Shown: one piece after another, positions 28,408 to 37,013 of the stretch | Layout of the letters: the number at the start of each line of letters is the position of its first letter | How positions within the stretch are numbered: the stretch's first letter is position 1 | NCBI GenBank assembly: GCA_947461995.1 | Contig: CANHNH010000007.1 | Coordinates: 1-38,352, forward strand | Source of the DNA: Candidatus Nanopelagicaceae bacterium | GTDB taxonomy: Bacteria > Actinomycetota > Actinomycetes > Nanopelagicales > Nanopelagicaceae | DNA length: 38,352 nucleotides | Direction: 5' to 3' | The notes under the pieces: generated by a model | The model's database searches: none | What the model was told of the DNA's origin: nothing | Seen by the model: only the letters and a program-made list of their open reading frames with translations | Position numbers and translations under genes: made by a program

Positions 28408-29427
28408 TTAGCCGTTCCACTCCGCCTTGAACTTGCTGACGTTAGCTTTTGTTACAAGACCGCTGTCAGGAAGTTTAGTCCCTGGATCAATACCACCAGA
28501 TTTCTTTCCAGTCTTAATGGCCTTAACCATGGCATCCATCAAGAGCTTTCCTTCAGTTCCTGGAGCTCCAAATAGATCTGCAAACCAAGTTCCGTTCTTG
28601 ACACCATTAATAGCTGCCTTTGAACCACCAAAGCCAATTAGCTTTGCAGTTCCAAGCTTGTCTGCATCAGAGAGTGCAAGTACAACGCCTTGGATTGCTT
28701 GGTCTGGACCAACAATCACATCGAAGTTAGGAGTTGAACTCAAGATGTCCTGCATAGCCTTTTGCGCTACATCTGGACCAAGGTATTTTCCTTCACCTTC
28801 AGCAACGATTGTAATTGCTGGGTTGGTTGCGATTACAGAGTCATAACCTTCCTTGATTGCAGTATCTAGAGGAATACCCTTGATGCCGTAGAAAAATACA
28901 ACCTTGCAACTTGTCTTTCCTTTGCAAGCCTGAAGTGTCAACTTGCCTAAGCGTTCACCGGAAACCTTTGGTGGAACCATTACAACTACAGAAGGTCCAG
29001 AAAATTGTGGCTTGGCTGTATCAAGCTTTGTTCCAACAACCTGGTTAAGAACACCAACCTTGAGTCCAGCTGCAACAGCGTCCTTAAGTGAAGGAATAAT
29101 TCCAGCACCGTCAACTGATGCGATGATCAAAGCCTTGTACTTTCCAGATGCAATTACATCTTGGATTTGCTTTGCTTGCTCGCCTGGCTTGAACTGTGCA
29201 TCAAATTCAGTAATCTTTATGTTATTTGCTTTAGCAATCTTGTCCATCTGAACCTTTGAAGCTTTTAGCCATGTGTTGGCAGAGCTTGCAGATAAATATG
29301 CAACATTGATTGGTGATGCGGCTGATGCAGAGGAAATCCCCGTGAATCCAGCAGCAAGCATTGAAACTGCGAGTACTGCGGCTGCGATAGCTCGAGTGCT
29401 GCGTCGTGATGATGAACGTAGATTCAT
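28408..29427 (-). CDS. periplasmic-binding-protein type I substrate-binding protein (RbsB-like)
   Basis: 339 aa; signal peptide; INVAYLSASSANTWLKASKVQMDKIAKANNIKITEFDAQFKPGEQAKQIQDVIASGKYKALIIAS. Confidence 0.9.
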   Translation of the reverse strand: MNLRSSSRRSTRAIAAAVLAVSMLAAGFTGISSASAASPINVAYLSASSANTWLKASKVQMDKIAKANNIKITEFDAQFKPGEQAKQIQDVIASGKYKALIIASVDGAGIIPSLKDAVAAGLKVGVLNQVVGTKLDTAKPQFSGPSVVVMVPPKVSGERLGKLTLQACKGKTSCKVVFFYGIKGIPLDTAIKEGYDSVIATNPAITIVAEGEGKYLGPDVAQKAMQDILSSTPNFDVIVGPDQAIQGVVLALSDADKLGTAKLIGFGGSKAAINGVKNGTWFADLFGAPGTEGKLLMDAMVKAIKTGKKSGGIDPGTKLPDSGLVTKANVSKFKAEWNG

Positions 29428-29648
29428 CTCTTCTCCTTATGCTCGCATCCTGTAGGAAGCGGTAGGCGGGCCGAATTACCCAGCCCGAAGTGTAATTATT
29501 TTTTCTCTCAAGAACAATGGTTTTTTAGGGAGAAATGGTGCATATTTGTGCTCATTAACTAGTACTGCGAAGCCGTTTCGGCCTCACCCCTAGCTCAGTT
29601 AATCGTTCGCCATTGAGGCTTCGTCTCATGATTATTTGGAGGTTTACA

Positions 29649-30427
29649 TGTCCCGTCGTCTACTGTGGATTAATCCTGTTGGATTCGATGCTTACGACAA
29701 ACCAATCAGTGATGCACTTCGCGATGAGGCATATCCGGATACGCGAATTGATGTCTGCTCACTCAAAGGCGTCAAGATGCAGCACTTGGAATACAACGCA
29801 TATGAAATGGTCGCTGCAGGTCCAACTATGGGAGCAATTCGCTGGGGCGAAGAACAAGGTTATGACGCAGCTGTAATAGGATGTTTTTACGATCCATTTC
29901 TTCGCGCAGGTCGTGAATTAACTCAAAAAATGGCCGTTACTGCTCCTGCAGAAGCATGTCTGCATATTGCAAGCACTCTCGGAGAGCGCATTTCGATTTT
30001 AGTAGGCCGTTCAAAATGGATTCCAGAAATGCATGAGAACGTAGTGAAGTATGGGTTTGAAGATCGCTTTGCATCATTTAGAAAACTTCGCATGACGGTT
30101 TCTGAATTTCAAAAAGATCCTGCGTGCACCGAAGATAGAATTCTTGAGGAAGCGCGCAAGGCTGTTGAAGAAGATGGCGCAGATGTAATCGTTCTTGGTT
30201 GCACAATTGAATTCGGGTTCTACAAGAAAGTTCAAGATGAACTTGGAGTCCCTGTCATAGACGCACTCGTTGCCCCACTACGTTATGCCGAACTTCTTGC
30301 AGATATTCGATTGCGTCAAAACTGGGGAATTAGCAATGCCCTTGGCTACGAAACTCCGGATCGCGCTGAAATGGATGCTTGGGTTCCAATTATTGAACCG
30401 AACATTTACCGCGATCCACGCGGATAA
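29649..30427 (+). CDS. Asp/Glu/hydantoin racemase family protein
   Basis: Start taken at MSRRLLWINPVGFDAYDKPISDALRDE after GGAGG; paired Cys motifs VIGCFYDP and VLGCTIEFG. Confidence 0.85.
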
Positions 30428-30443
30428 ATTATTTTTCTTGCCG

Positions 30444-31448
30444 TTATTTGCCGTTAGGTAATAACTTTTCCAAAGCATCTGTCATGCCGCGCCATGCGAC
30501 ATCATTCGCTAACTCTTCACCCAAGCGTTCTAGTAATCGGTTTCCAAAAGTTGCTAGATCCGATGGGCGATCTAAACCTGGAACAAATGGCCACGTGGAA
30601 ACATCGACGAGCGTATTTCCCAAAACAGGATCTACTTGGTCGATTAAATCCTTCATGAAATCAAATCCGAAACCTACATTCTTCTTTCCGACTAACTTCA
30701 CCGCATATTCAACGTGATCAATCATTGAATCAACCGTCGGTGTATCTGATAGAAATGCACCGAATGCGTTCAGGGCTACAAAGCCACCACCATCGACAAT
30801 TCGGGAAGCTTGTTTATCTCTAAGATTTCTTGGATGTGACTGAAGTGCATGCATTGATGAGTGACTTGCAATAAAAGGTTTTTTAGCAACGTCTGCAACG
30901 TGCCAGAAGCCATTTTCAGAGATGTGGCTAACATCTAAAATCATTCCAATTCTTTCCATTTCAGCAATCGCTTCGATGCCAAGGGATGTCAACTTTCCAC
31001 CTGTATCGGATTCGCCAACGCCGTCAGCAAACATAGTTCTACGGTTCCAGGTCAGTGAAAGTAATCGAACGCCCATCTTAAAGAAGAGATTAAAAAATTC
31101 CAGAGTGCTTCCAGCAGCTTCTGCGCCTTCAACAGCAAGAACTAAAGCAATTTTTCCGTCGGCGTGCGCCTTGGTGATATCTCCAGAATTTAAACATAGT
31201 GCAACATCGCTCTTATGTTGATCAGCAATTTGCCAGGCATTTTCGAAGAGAATCATCGACCGGCGAAGTGCACCTTCTCCGATAAATTGTTCTTCGACAT
31301 AAACAGGTAAAACTTGCAGGACAACATTTCCGGCTTTGAGTTGTGGCAACCAAAAATCACCAAAGGGATCTGCAATGCCGCGTTCTTTTTGATGGAGAAC
31401 GCCCAATAAGAGATCGTTATGGCAATCAGCAAATTTAAGTGCGTCCAT
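30444..31448 (-). CDS. membrane dipeptidase (peptidase M19, renal dipeptidase family)
   Basis: 334 aa; FADCHNDLL, LAVEGAEAAG, RLLSLTWNRRTMFADGVGE, LDVSHISENGFW, IASHSSMHALQSHPRNLRD, GFGFDFM. Confidence 0.92.
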   Translation of the reverse strand: MDALKFADCHNDLLLGVLHQKERGIADPFGDFWLPQLKAGNVVLQVLPVYVEEQFIGEGALRRSMILFENAWQIADQHKSDVALCLNSGDITKAHADGKIALVLAVEGAEAAGSTLEFFNLFFKMGVRLLSLTWNRRTMFADGVGESDTGGKLTSLGIEAIAEMERIGMILDVSHISENGFWHVADVAKKPFIASHSSMHALQSHPRNLRDKQASRIVDGGGFVALNAFGAFLSDTPTVDSMIDHVEYAVKLVGKKNVGFGFDFMKDLIDQVDPVLGNTLVDVSTWPFVPGLDRPSDLATFGNRLLERLGEELANDVAWRGMTDALEKLLPNGK

Positions 31449-31457
31449 TAATTATCC

Positions 31458-31874
31458 TCACTTCGCTTCACGTGCACGAGTCAACGCATGATCAAGGGCT
31501 GAACTATCTGCATAGAGGCTAGCCTTTGTTAGAACAAAACCATCACCAGTTACGATGGAAACTCCTTCAACGCTGAGTGGAAGTACTCCCTCGATAGTAG
31601 AAGAAGGCGTACCTAGCATCTTCCAAATTACGGCAGCTTCATCACCAGAATCGATGATTCTCTTTATCTCACGTCGGTAGTCAGGATAAATCTCATACAA
31701 AATGGCCATCGCGGCTTCGTCATCTGCTCCAGAAGAAACTTGTGGCACACCATTTACTTCTACATACAAATCTGTTGCCACTAGTGCGGTTGTTCCCGGA
31801 AGATCATGACGGTTCTCCGCTGCGTTGTAATCTCGATAGATTTGCGCAGCGGAGCGCCGTTGTGAATTATTCAA
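31458..31874 (-). CDS. SnoaL-like / NTF2-fold protein
   Basis: 138 aa; AQIYRDYNAAENRHDLPGTTALVATDLYVEVNG...YPDYRREIKRIIDSGDEAAVIWKMLGT. Confidence 0.7.
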   Translation of the reverse strand: MNNSQRRSAAQIYRDYNAAENRHDLPGTTALVATDLYVEVNGVPQVSSGADDEAAMAILYEIYPDYRREIKRIIDSGDEAAVIWKMLGTPSSTIEGVLPLSVEGVSIVTGDGFVLTKASLYADSSALDHALTRAREAK

Positions 31875-31886
31875 TGTAGTCAGGCG

Positions 31887-33440
31887 TTAGCTTGCAAGCG
31901 GGCCAGCAGCCTTTACTTGAACGCGACATCCTTGACCTGGCAGATACGACATTGGAACTTCAATTACCGCCGTAATTCGCACATGCTTTGCATCTGCACC
32001 AGCGCGAACTGCGGCTTCGGTTGCAAGCTTTCGAGCTTCATCTAGGCAAGCTTCGCGACCTTGGTCGTCATAGCGATACACGCGATCAACCGACCCTGAT
32101 GCTTCTGCGATTGCAGCACCGAATGCATTCGCAACTGCATGGTGATTTGGTGTAATCACTTCTGCAATTCCATTAATTTTCTTTGGAATTAGATGCGAGC
32201 CTCCGCCGACAGCAATCAATGGCATAGTCGAACGACTTGCTTTCATACGATCACTGAGGTTTTGGATTTGTTCATCAACCCAAGCAAGGGCTTGTTTAAC
32301 AACTTCATCGCTCACACCTGAAAGTTTGGAAGCATCACCGAATCCGGAGAGGCGACCACCCTTAGTTGAGATGTCAGAAAGAGTAAGTGTGCTTCCACCA
32401 TTAATGAGCGCTTCTGTAATGACTTTGTAGCCAACAGAATCTGGTCCACATTTAACTCCATTACCCTCTTGGCGAACGATTGTTCCGCCACCGAGACCAA
32501 TTGAAATCAAATCTGGCATACGGAAGTTGGTACGAACTCCACCAACTTCAATAGCGGCAGCTGATTCGCGTGGGAATCCATCAACTAAAATTCCGCAATC
32601 TGCAGAAGTTCCACCCACGTCAATTACTAATGCATCAGAGAGTTTGGCTAGAGCACATGCTCCACGCATCGAGTTAGTGGGACCAGAACCAACAGTTAAT
32701 ATCGGCAGACGAACTGCTTCTTCTGCTGTCATCAACGTGCCATCGTTTTGAGTTAAGAATGAATCCACCTTTAGTCCGTGGCCTTTAAGCGCGTTATGGA
32801 AACCATTTACAACGCCTTCTGCAACGCCAAAGAGTGAGGCGTTAAGGATTGTTGCATTTTCGCGCTCTAAGAGTCCAATCTGACCAACTTGATGTGAAAG
32901 TGAGACCGGAAAATCTGCACCAAGTTCTTCAGCAAGAATTTCTCCTGCACGAAGTTCTTGAGCGTAGTTCGCGGGTGCGAATGCACAGCTCACTGCGATT
33001 GCAGAAACTTTGCCTTTGCACTTTTGCGCGAATTCACGAATCGCTTTCTCTTCAAGCGGTGCGATTTCACGGCCGTCATATTCGTATCCCCCGCCGACAA
33101 TTGCAGAGGGTCCAATTACGGATGCATGTAAATCTTTTGGCCATGCCGCACCTGGACGAATTGCTAGAGAGGAAGGGGCAGCAAGACGCAGAACACCAAC
33201 GGTCTGCAAATTACGGCGCTGAATAATCGCATTAGCTGGGTGTGTTGTTCCGAGCATCGCCTGAGTGATTTTGCTCTTATCTACACCAGCAATTACTTCA
33301 CTCAATGCCTTTGCAATTCCATCTGAAGGATCAAGAGTTGTTGCAGATTTTGTACTTGCAATAACTTCACCGTCTTCATCTACAACCACCGCGTCAGTGT
33401 TTGTTCCACCGACGTCAATACCAATTTTTAGACGACTCAT
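31887..33440 (-). CDS. hydantoinase/oxoprolinase family protein (HyuA-type)
   Basis: 517 aa; KIGIDVGGTNTDAVVVDEDG, GTTHPANAIIQRRNLQTVGVLRLA, VIDVGGTSADCGILVDGFPR. Confidence 0.92.
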   Translation of the reverse strand: MSRLKIGIDVGGTNTDAVVVDEDGEVIASTKSATTLDPSDGIAKALSEVIAGVDKSKITQAMLGTTHPANAIIQRRNLQTVGVLRLAAPSSLAIRPGAAWPKDLHASVIGPSAIVGGGYEYDGREIAPLEEKAIREFAQKCKGKVSAIAVSCAFAPANYAQELRAGEILAEELGADFPVSLSHQVGQIGLLERENATILNASLFGVAEGVVNGFHNALKGHGLKVDSFLTQNDGTLMTAEEAVRLPILTVGSGPTNSMRGACALAKLSDALVIDVGGTSADCGILVDGFPRESAAAIEVGGVRTNFRMPDLISIGLGGGTIVRQEGNGVKCGPDSVGYKVITEALINGGSTLTLSDISTKGGRLSGFGDASKLSGVSDEVVKQALAWVDEQIQNLSDRMKASRSTMPLIAVGGGSHLIPKKINGIAEVITPNHHAVANAFGAAIAEASGSVDRVYRYDDQGREACLDEARKLATEAAVRAGADAKHVRITAVIEVPMSYLPGQGCRVQVKAAGPLAS

Positions 33441-34513
33441 TACTTAGCTTCTCCCATTCTTACGTAAGGCATGTCATAACCGAAGGCCTTAGGGCCGACC
33501 AGTTCAAGCATTCCTGGCTGATGCCACTCTGGCGCACAAGGAAGTCCAATAACATTTACACGCTGACCATAAGCCAACGTTTCAGTGGTAATTGGTTGGG
33601 CATTCTCATAATCCAAAATACAAATTAGATCCGGGGTAGTAATGATTGGTTTTCCATCTTCAGTCGCGATAAGAAGTTCGTTCTGAATTTCTACGTGCAT
33701 CGTGCGGTTTGGATCGGTCATGTGTTCAATCACGACCGTTCCTTTCGCAAAACCATCAGTTGTACGACGGTCTAAATCAATTATTTTTCCTGAGAAATAG
33801 ATTTTTGCTTCAGCGAATTTTAAAAATTCGTCAAAGGAGCCCGCTTCACCGCGTTGTACGGCCATTAAGCGCTTTCCTAGCTCAACGCAATATGACATGG
33901 ATCCTTGAATACCAGCTTCGGCAACTTGTCGAACAGTCATGGAATAGCAAGAAATACCGTTCGCAAGTCCCAACTGCATGACAGCAGAACGTGCCAGCTT
34001 TTCAGCCATTTGATTATCAGTTGTTTCAAAGACCATCACGTTACCTTTTTCATCTGCAACACTCATTGGCGATGCAGGAATTCCAGCAAGTGTAAAGACA
34101 GTCATTTCAATCTGCGGGAATGCACGACGCATTGAATCCGCATCAATAACAGGTAGTCCAAGTTCTGCAGCAACAGCAAGTGGAATAAGTGTGTTCATTC
34201 CGCCAACTTCAATTGGCATGATTGCTACTGGCTTCTTTCCTAAATAACTTGCGAGCGCATTAACAACTCCAGTGAATTCTGGACCAGCAGGAACTTTTTC
34301 GGAGATAACAGTTGGCGCCCCAATTACTGCAACAGTAAGAACTAATCCGTCTGGATCAAGTTCACTAGGGGTAACTATTTTGACAGTTCCGAAATCTTCC
34401 ATTGCTTGACGAACCATTAGACGAGCAATGTACGGATCTCCGCCACCACCAGTTCCAAGAAGCGTTGCTCCCAAAACCATGTCATCTAAGTCATCGAGTG
34501 TTAACTCGCGCAT
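33440..34513 (-). CDS. DUF917 family protein
   Basis: 357 aa; LDDLDDMVLGATLLGTGGGGDPYIARLM start, GGMNTLIPLAVAAELGLPVIDADSMRRAFPQIEMTVF; TAATG coupling with HyuA. Confidence 0.9.
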   Translation of the reverse strand: MRELTLDDLDDMVLGATLLGTGGGGDPYIARLMVRQAMEDFGTVKIVTPSELDPDGLVLTVAVIGAPTVISEKVPAGPEFTGVVNALASYLGKKPVAIMPIEVGGMNTLIPLAVAAELGLPVIDADSMRRAFPQIEMTVFTLAGIPASPMSVADEKGNVMVFETTDNQMAEKLARSAVMQLGLANGISCYSMTVRQVAEAGIQGSMSYCVELGKRLMAVQRGEAGSFDEFLKFAEAKIYFSGKIIDLDRRTTDGFAKGTVVIEHMTDPNRTMHVEIQNELLIATEDGKPIITTPDLICILDYENAQPITTETLAYGQRVNVIGLPCAPEWHQPGMLELVGPKAFGYDMPYVRMGEAK

Positions 34514-34578
34514 TAATTACTCCTCCAAAGAATTCTGCAGCCCTGTGCCATTTGCCCTCTTTAAGGAAGTGGCGGCTG

Positions 34579-34595
34579 GAGTACCTTAGGTACTC
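34579..34595. promoter_or_regulatory. 17-bp perfect palindrome in divergent promoter (candidate operator)
   Basis: GAGTACCT-T-AGGTACTC between the DUF917 and OCD-family start codons; a second palindrome GCTCAATTGAGC at 34612-34623. Confidence 0.6.
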
Positions 34596-34719
34596 TAGGC
34601 AGAAGAGTAGGGCTCAATTGAGCGTAATCCAATGGGCAAACTCCATGAAAAAGGGCTTGGCACGCAGATGTGCGAGAGCATTTCCCGGTGGCTGTTCGGC
34701 GAGTAAAGGAGTGAGGTAG

Positions 34720-35661
34720 ATGAGCAACGATTTCTCTTTTCCCTTCATCTCTGCGCACGCAGTAGAGCTCGCATTTCCACTTGAGATAGCGATGCAAACT
34801 CAGCGCAAGGTTTTTGCGGCATTTGATCGTGGAGATGCCGTAATGGGCAATCGTGGCGTAATTCCTAACGGCAGCGATGCATCTTTTGCCTATATCGCTC
34901 GAGCATCCCAAAACGGTCCTACCATCGTGAAATTTGGAAGCGTCACTAATTCCAATTCCGCCCGCCATCTTCCAGTTGTACACGCATACATCGGCATTCT
35001 TGATCCAATAACAGGAGCATTAACTTCATTTATTGATGGTGAGAGCGTCACTCGGATTCGCACCACTGCCGCGAGCATGGTTGCAGCACAAGCACTTGCA
35101 GCACAAACTAAAACGATTGCTGTTATTGGAGCCGGTCTTCAAGGTATTGCTCATGCGCGCGCAGCCTTAGAACTCTTCTCCCCTGATTCACTCATTCTTG
35201 TTGCTCGATCCATTTCTTCGGAAGCAAAGAAATTAGAGAGCGAATTTCCACAACTTCGTATCTCACAAAAAATTGATGATGCTATGAAGGACGCAGATCT
35301 AATTTTTCTCTGCACCAATACAGTGGAACCCGTTATTACACAAAATCTTAAAAAAGGTACAACTTTAATTTCAATTGGGGCATTCTCACCGAATCGTGAA
35401 GAAATCGCTGGTGACATTGTTGCGCAATCTGATTTAATTTTCGGAGATGACAGCCAAACAATCCAATTGCAATCAGGATCTGTCATCGCAGGAATAAAAC
35501 TAAACCCTGCAATTGGAGATAAAATTATCTCACTTGGCTCGCTTCTTAATAATCCGGCATTGGGCCGCACTTCCCCTGATCAAGTAATAATGTACTTCAG
35601 CGTTGGATTAGGAATTCAAGATGCGGCTATCGTTGAAAGATTTATCGAGCTACAAAAATAA
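34720..35661 (+). CDS. ornithine cyclodeaminase / cyclic imino acid reductase family protein
   Basis: 313 aa; FDRGDAVMGNRGVIPNG, FIDGESVTRIRTTAASMVAAQALA, AVIGAGLQGIAHARAAL. Confidence 0.9.
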   Translation: MSNDFSFPFISAHAVELAFPLEIAMQTQRKVFAAFDRGDAVMGNRGVIPNGSDASFAYIARASQNGPTIVKFGSVTNSNSARHLPVVHAYIGILDPITGALTSFIDGESVTRIRTTAASMVAAQALAAQTKTIAVIGAGLQGIAHARAALELFSPDSLILVARSISSEAKKLESEFPQLRISQKIDDAMKDADLIFLCTNTVEPVITQNLKKGTTLISIGAFSPNREEIAGDIVAQSDLIFGDDSQTIQLQSGSVIAGIKLNPAIGDKIISLGSLLNNPALGRTSPDQVIMYFSVGLGIQDAAIVERFIELQK

Positions 35662-36905
35662 TGAGCACTTTAATTTTAGGTGCTGGCCCGATTGGGCTCG
35701 CATCAGCCTTTGAATTAGCAAGTCGCGGTGAAAATGTCACTGTCATTTCTCAAAGTAGACATGTTGGTGAATCTTCATATGTAAATGCTGGATGGATTGT
35801 CCCCATTATGTCTGCACCAGTACCTGCACCAGGGGCTCTTCGCAATTCAATTCCTTGGTTAATGGACTCTAGAAGTCCTCTAAAGATTGCACCTGAACTC
35901 AGCCCGGGGCACATAAGTTTCATGCTTTCAATGTTGAAGTTTTCAACTCAAAAACATTTTGTAAAAGGATTAGCTGCGCTTTCCGAACTTGGCCGCGGAA
36001 CATTAACTGAATTTGATGGTTACATCGAAAAAGGAGTTGAATTCGAAATTCATCGCTCCGGTATCTTGATGGCTTTTACTTCTCAAGCTGAACTTGATTC
36101 TCACGCCATCGAATTCGAAGGAGTTGAGAAATACGGAATGGCTCCAGTTAGCGTATTAAATTCTTCGCAGATGCAGGCACGAGAACCACTCCTGTCGGAG
36201 ATTGTAAAATACGGAATAGATTGTTCAGATCAATACTTTGTAGATCCAACTTCCTTGATAAGTGGACTGCGCAAGAAATGCATTGAGCTCGGTGTTGAAT
36301 TTATTGATCAATCAGAGCAAATAACTCTGGTTACAAAAGGGTCCAAAGCACACGTGGAAGCTGGTAGCCGTACCTTTTCCGGTGATCGAGTTCTTGTGGC
36401 AGCTGGTGTAGGCAGTCGCGCACTCTTAGAAAACATTGGAATCCGTATTCCGATTCGCTTTGGTAAAGGTTATTGTTTTGATTTTGTTGGTGAGAAGCGA
36501 ATTAAGAATTCGCTTTACCTTAGCTCTGCAAAAGTTGCAGTTACACCCAATCAGAATTACGTAAGATTTGCAGGCACAATGGAGTTTGGCGGTAACGGAC
36601 TTTCTATAAATGAAAAACGCGCTCGAGGTATTTTAAAATCGAGCGCACGATATTTTAAAGAAGACATCTTTAGGAATGCAGAACCTAAATCTGGACTACG
36701 TCCGATGACTCCTGATGGTCTACCAGTAATCGGAAAAATCTCTGGTGTCAGTAACTTATACATAAGCTCGGGGCATGCGATGCTTGGAGTGACTCTTGCG
36801 GCAAATTCAGCACGCGCAATAACCGATCTTATTTTAGATGGAACTTCGGCAATTGATATCAGCAGTTTTAATCCTGAAAGATTTTCAAGAAGCGTCGCCC
36901 GATAG
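35661..36905 (+). CDS. FAD-dependent oxidoreductase, D-amino-acid dehydrogenase (DadA)-like
   Basis: 414 aa; LILGAGPIGLASAFELASRGENVTVI, SSYVNAGWIVPIMSAPVPAPGAL, GLRPMTPDGLPVIGKI, GHAMLGVTLA; 1-bp TAATG coupling to the previous gene. Confidence 0.92.
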   Translation: MSTLILGAGPIGLASAFELASRGENVTVISQSRHVGESSYVNAGWIVPIMSAPVPAPGALRNSIPWLMDSRSPLKIAPELSPGHISFMLSMLKFSTQKHFVKGLAALSELGRGTLTEFDGYIEKGVEFEIHRSGILMAFTSQAELDSHAIEFEGVEKYGMAPVSVLNSSQMQAREPLLSEIVKYGIDCSDQYFVDPTSLISGLRKKCIELGVEFIDQSEQITLVTKGSKAHVEAGSRTFSGDRVLVAAGVGSRALLENIGIRIPIRFGKGYCFDFVGEKRIKNSLYLSSAKVAVTPNQNYVRFAGTMEFGGNGLSINEKRARGILKSSARYFKEDIFRNAEPKSGLRPMTPDGLPVIGKISGVSNLYISSGHAMLGVTLAANSARAITDLILDGTSAIDISSFNPERFSRSVAR

Positions 36906-36920
36906 GTTAGAACACAAATA

Positions 36921-36950
36921 GAAAGAGCCCCGATTTCTCAGGGCTCTTTC
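36921..36950. terminator. Hairpin terminator downstream of the DadA-like gene
   Basis: GAAAGAGCCC-CGATTTCTCA-GGGCTCTTTC, 10-bp perfect stem just after the stop at 36905. Confidence 0.75.
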
Positions 36951-37013
36951 ATGCAGATCTGGTGCAACTCTTTTGACCACTACCAATAGGTCGAGTCGAA
37001 TCAGTTAAGGCTG

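Noticed and set aside
36885-36900. Third copy of the 26-nt repeat at the end of the DadA-like gene (AAGAAGCGTCGCCC)
   Set aside because: Only a 14-nt exact match inside coding sequence; matches of this length are expected by chance in 38 kb
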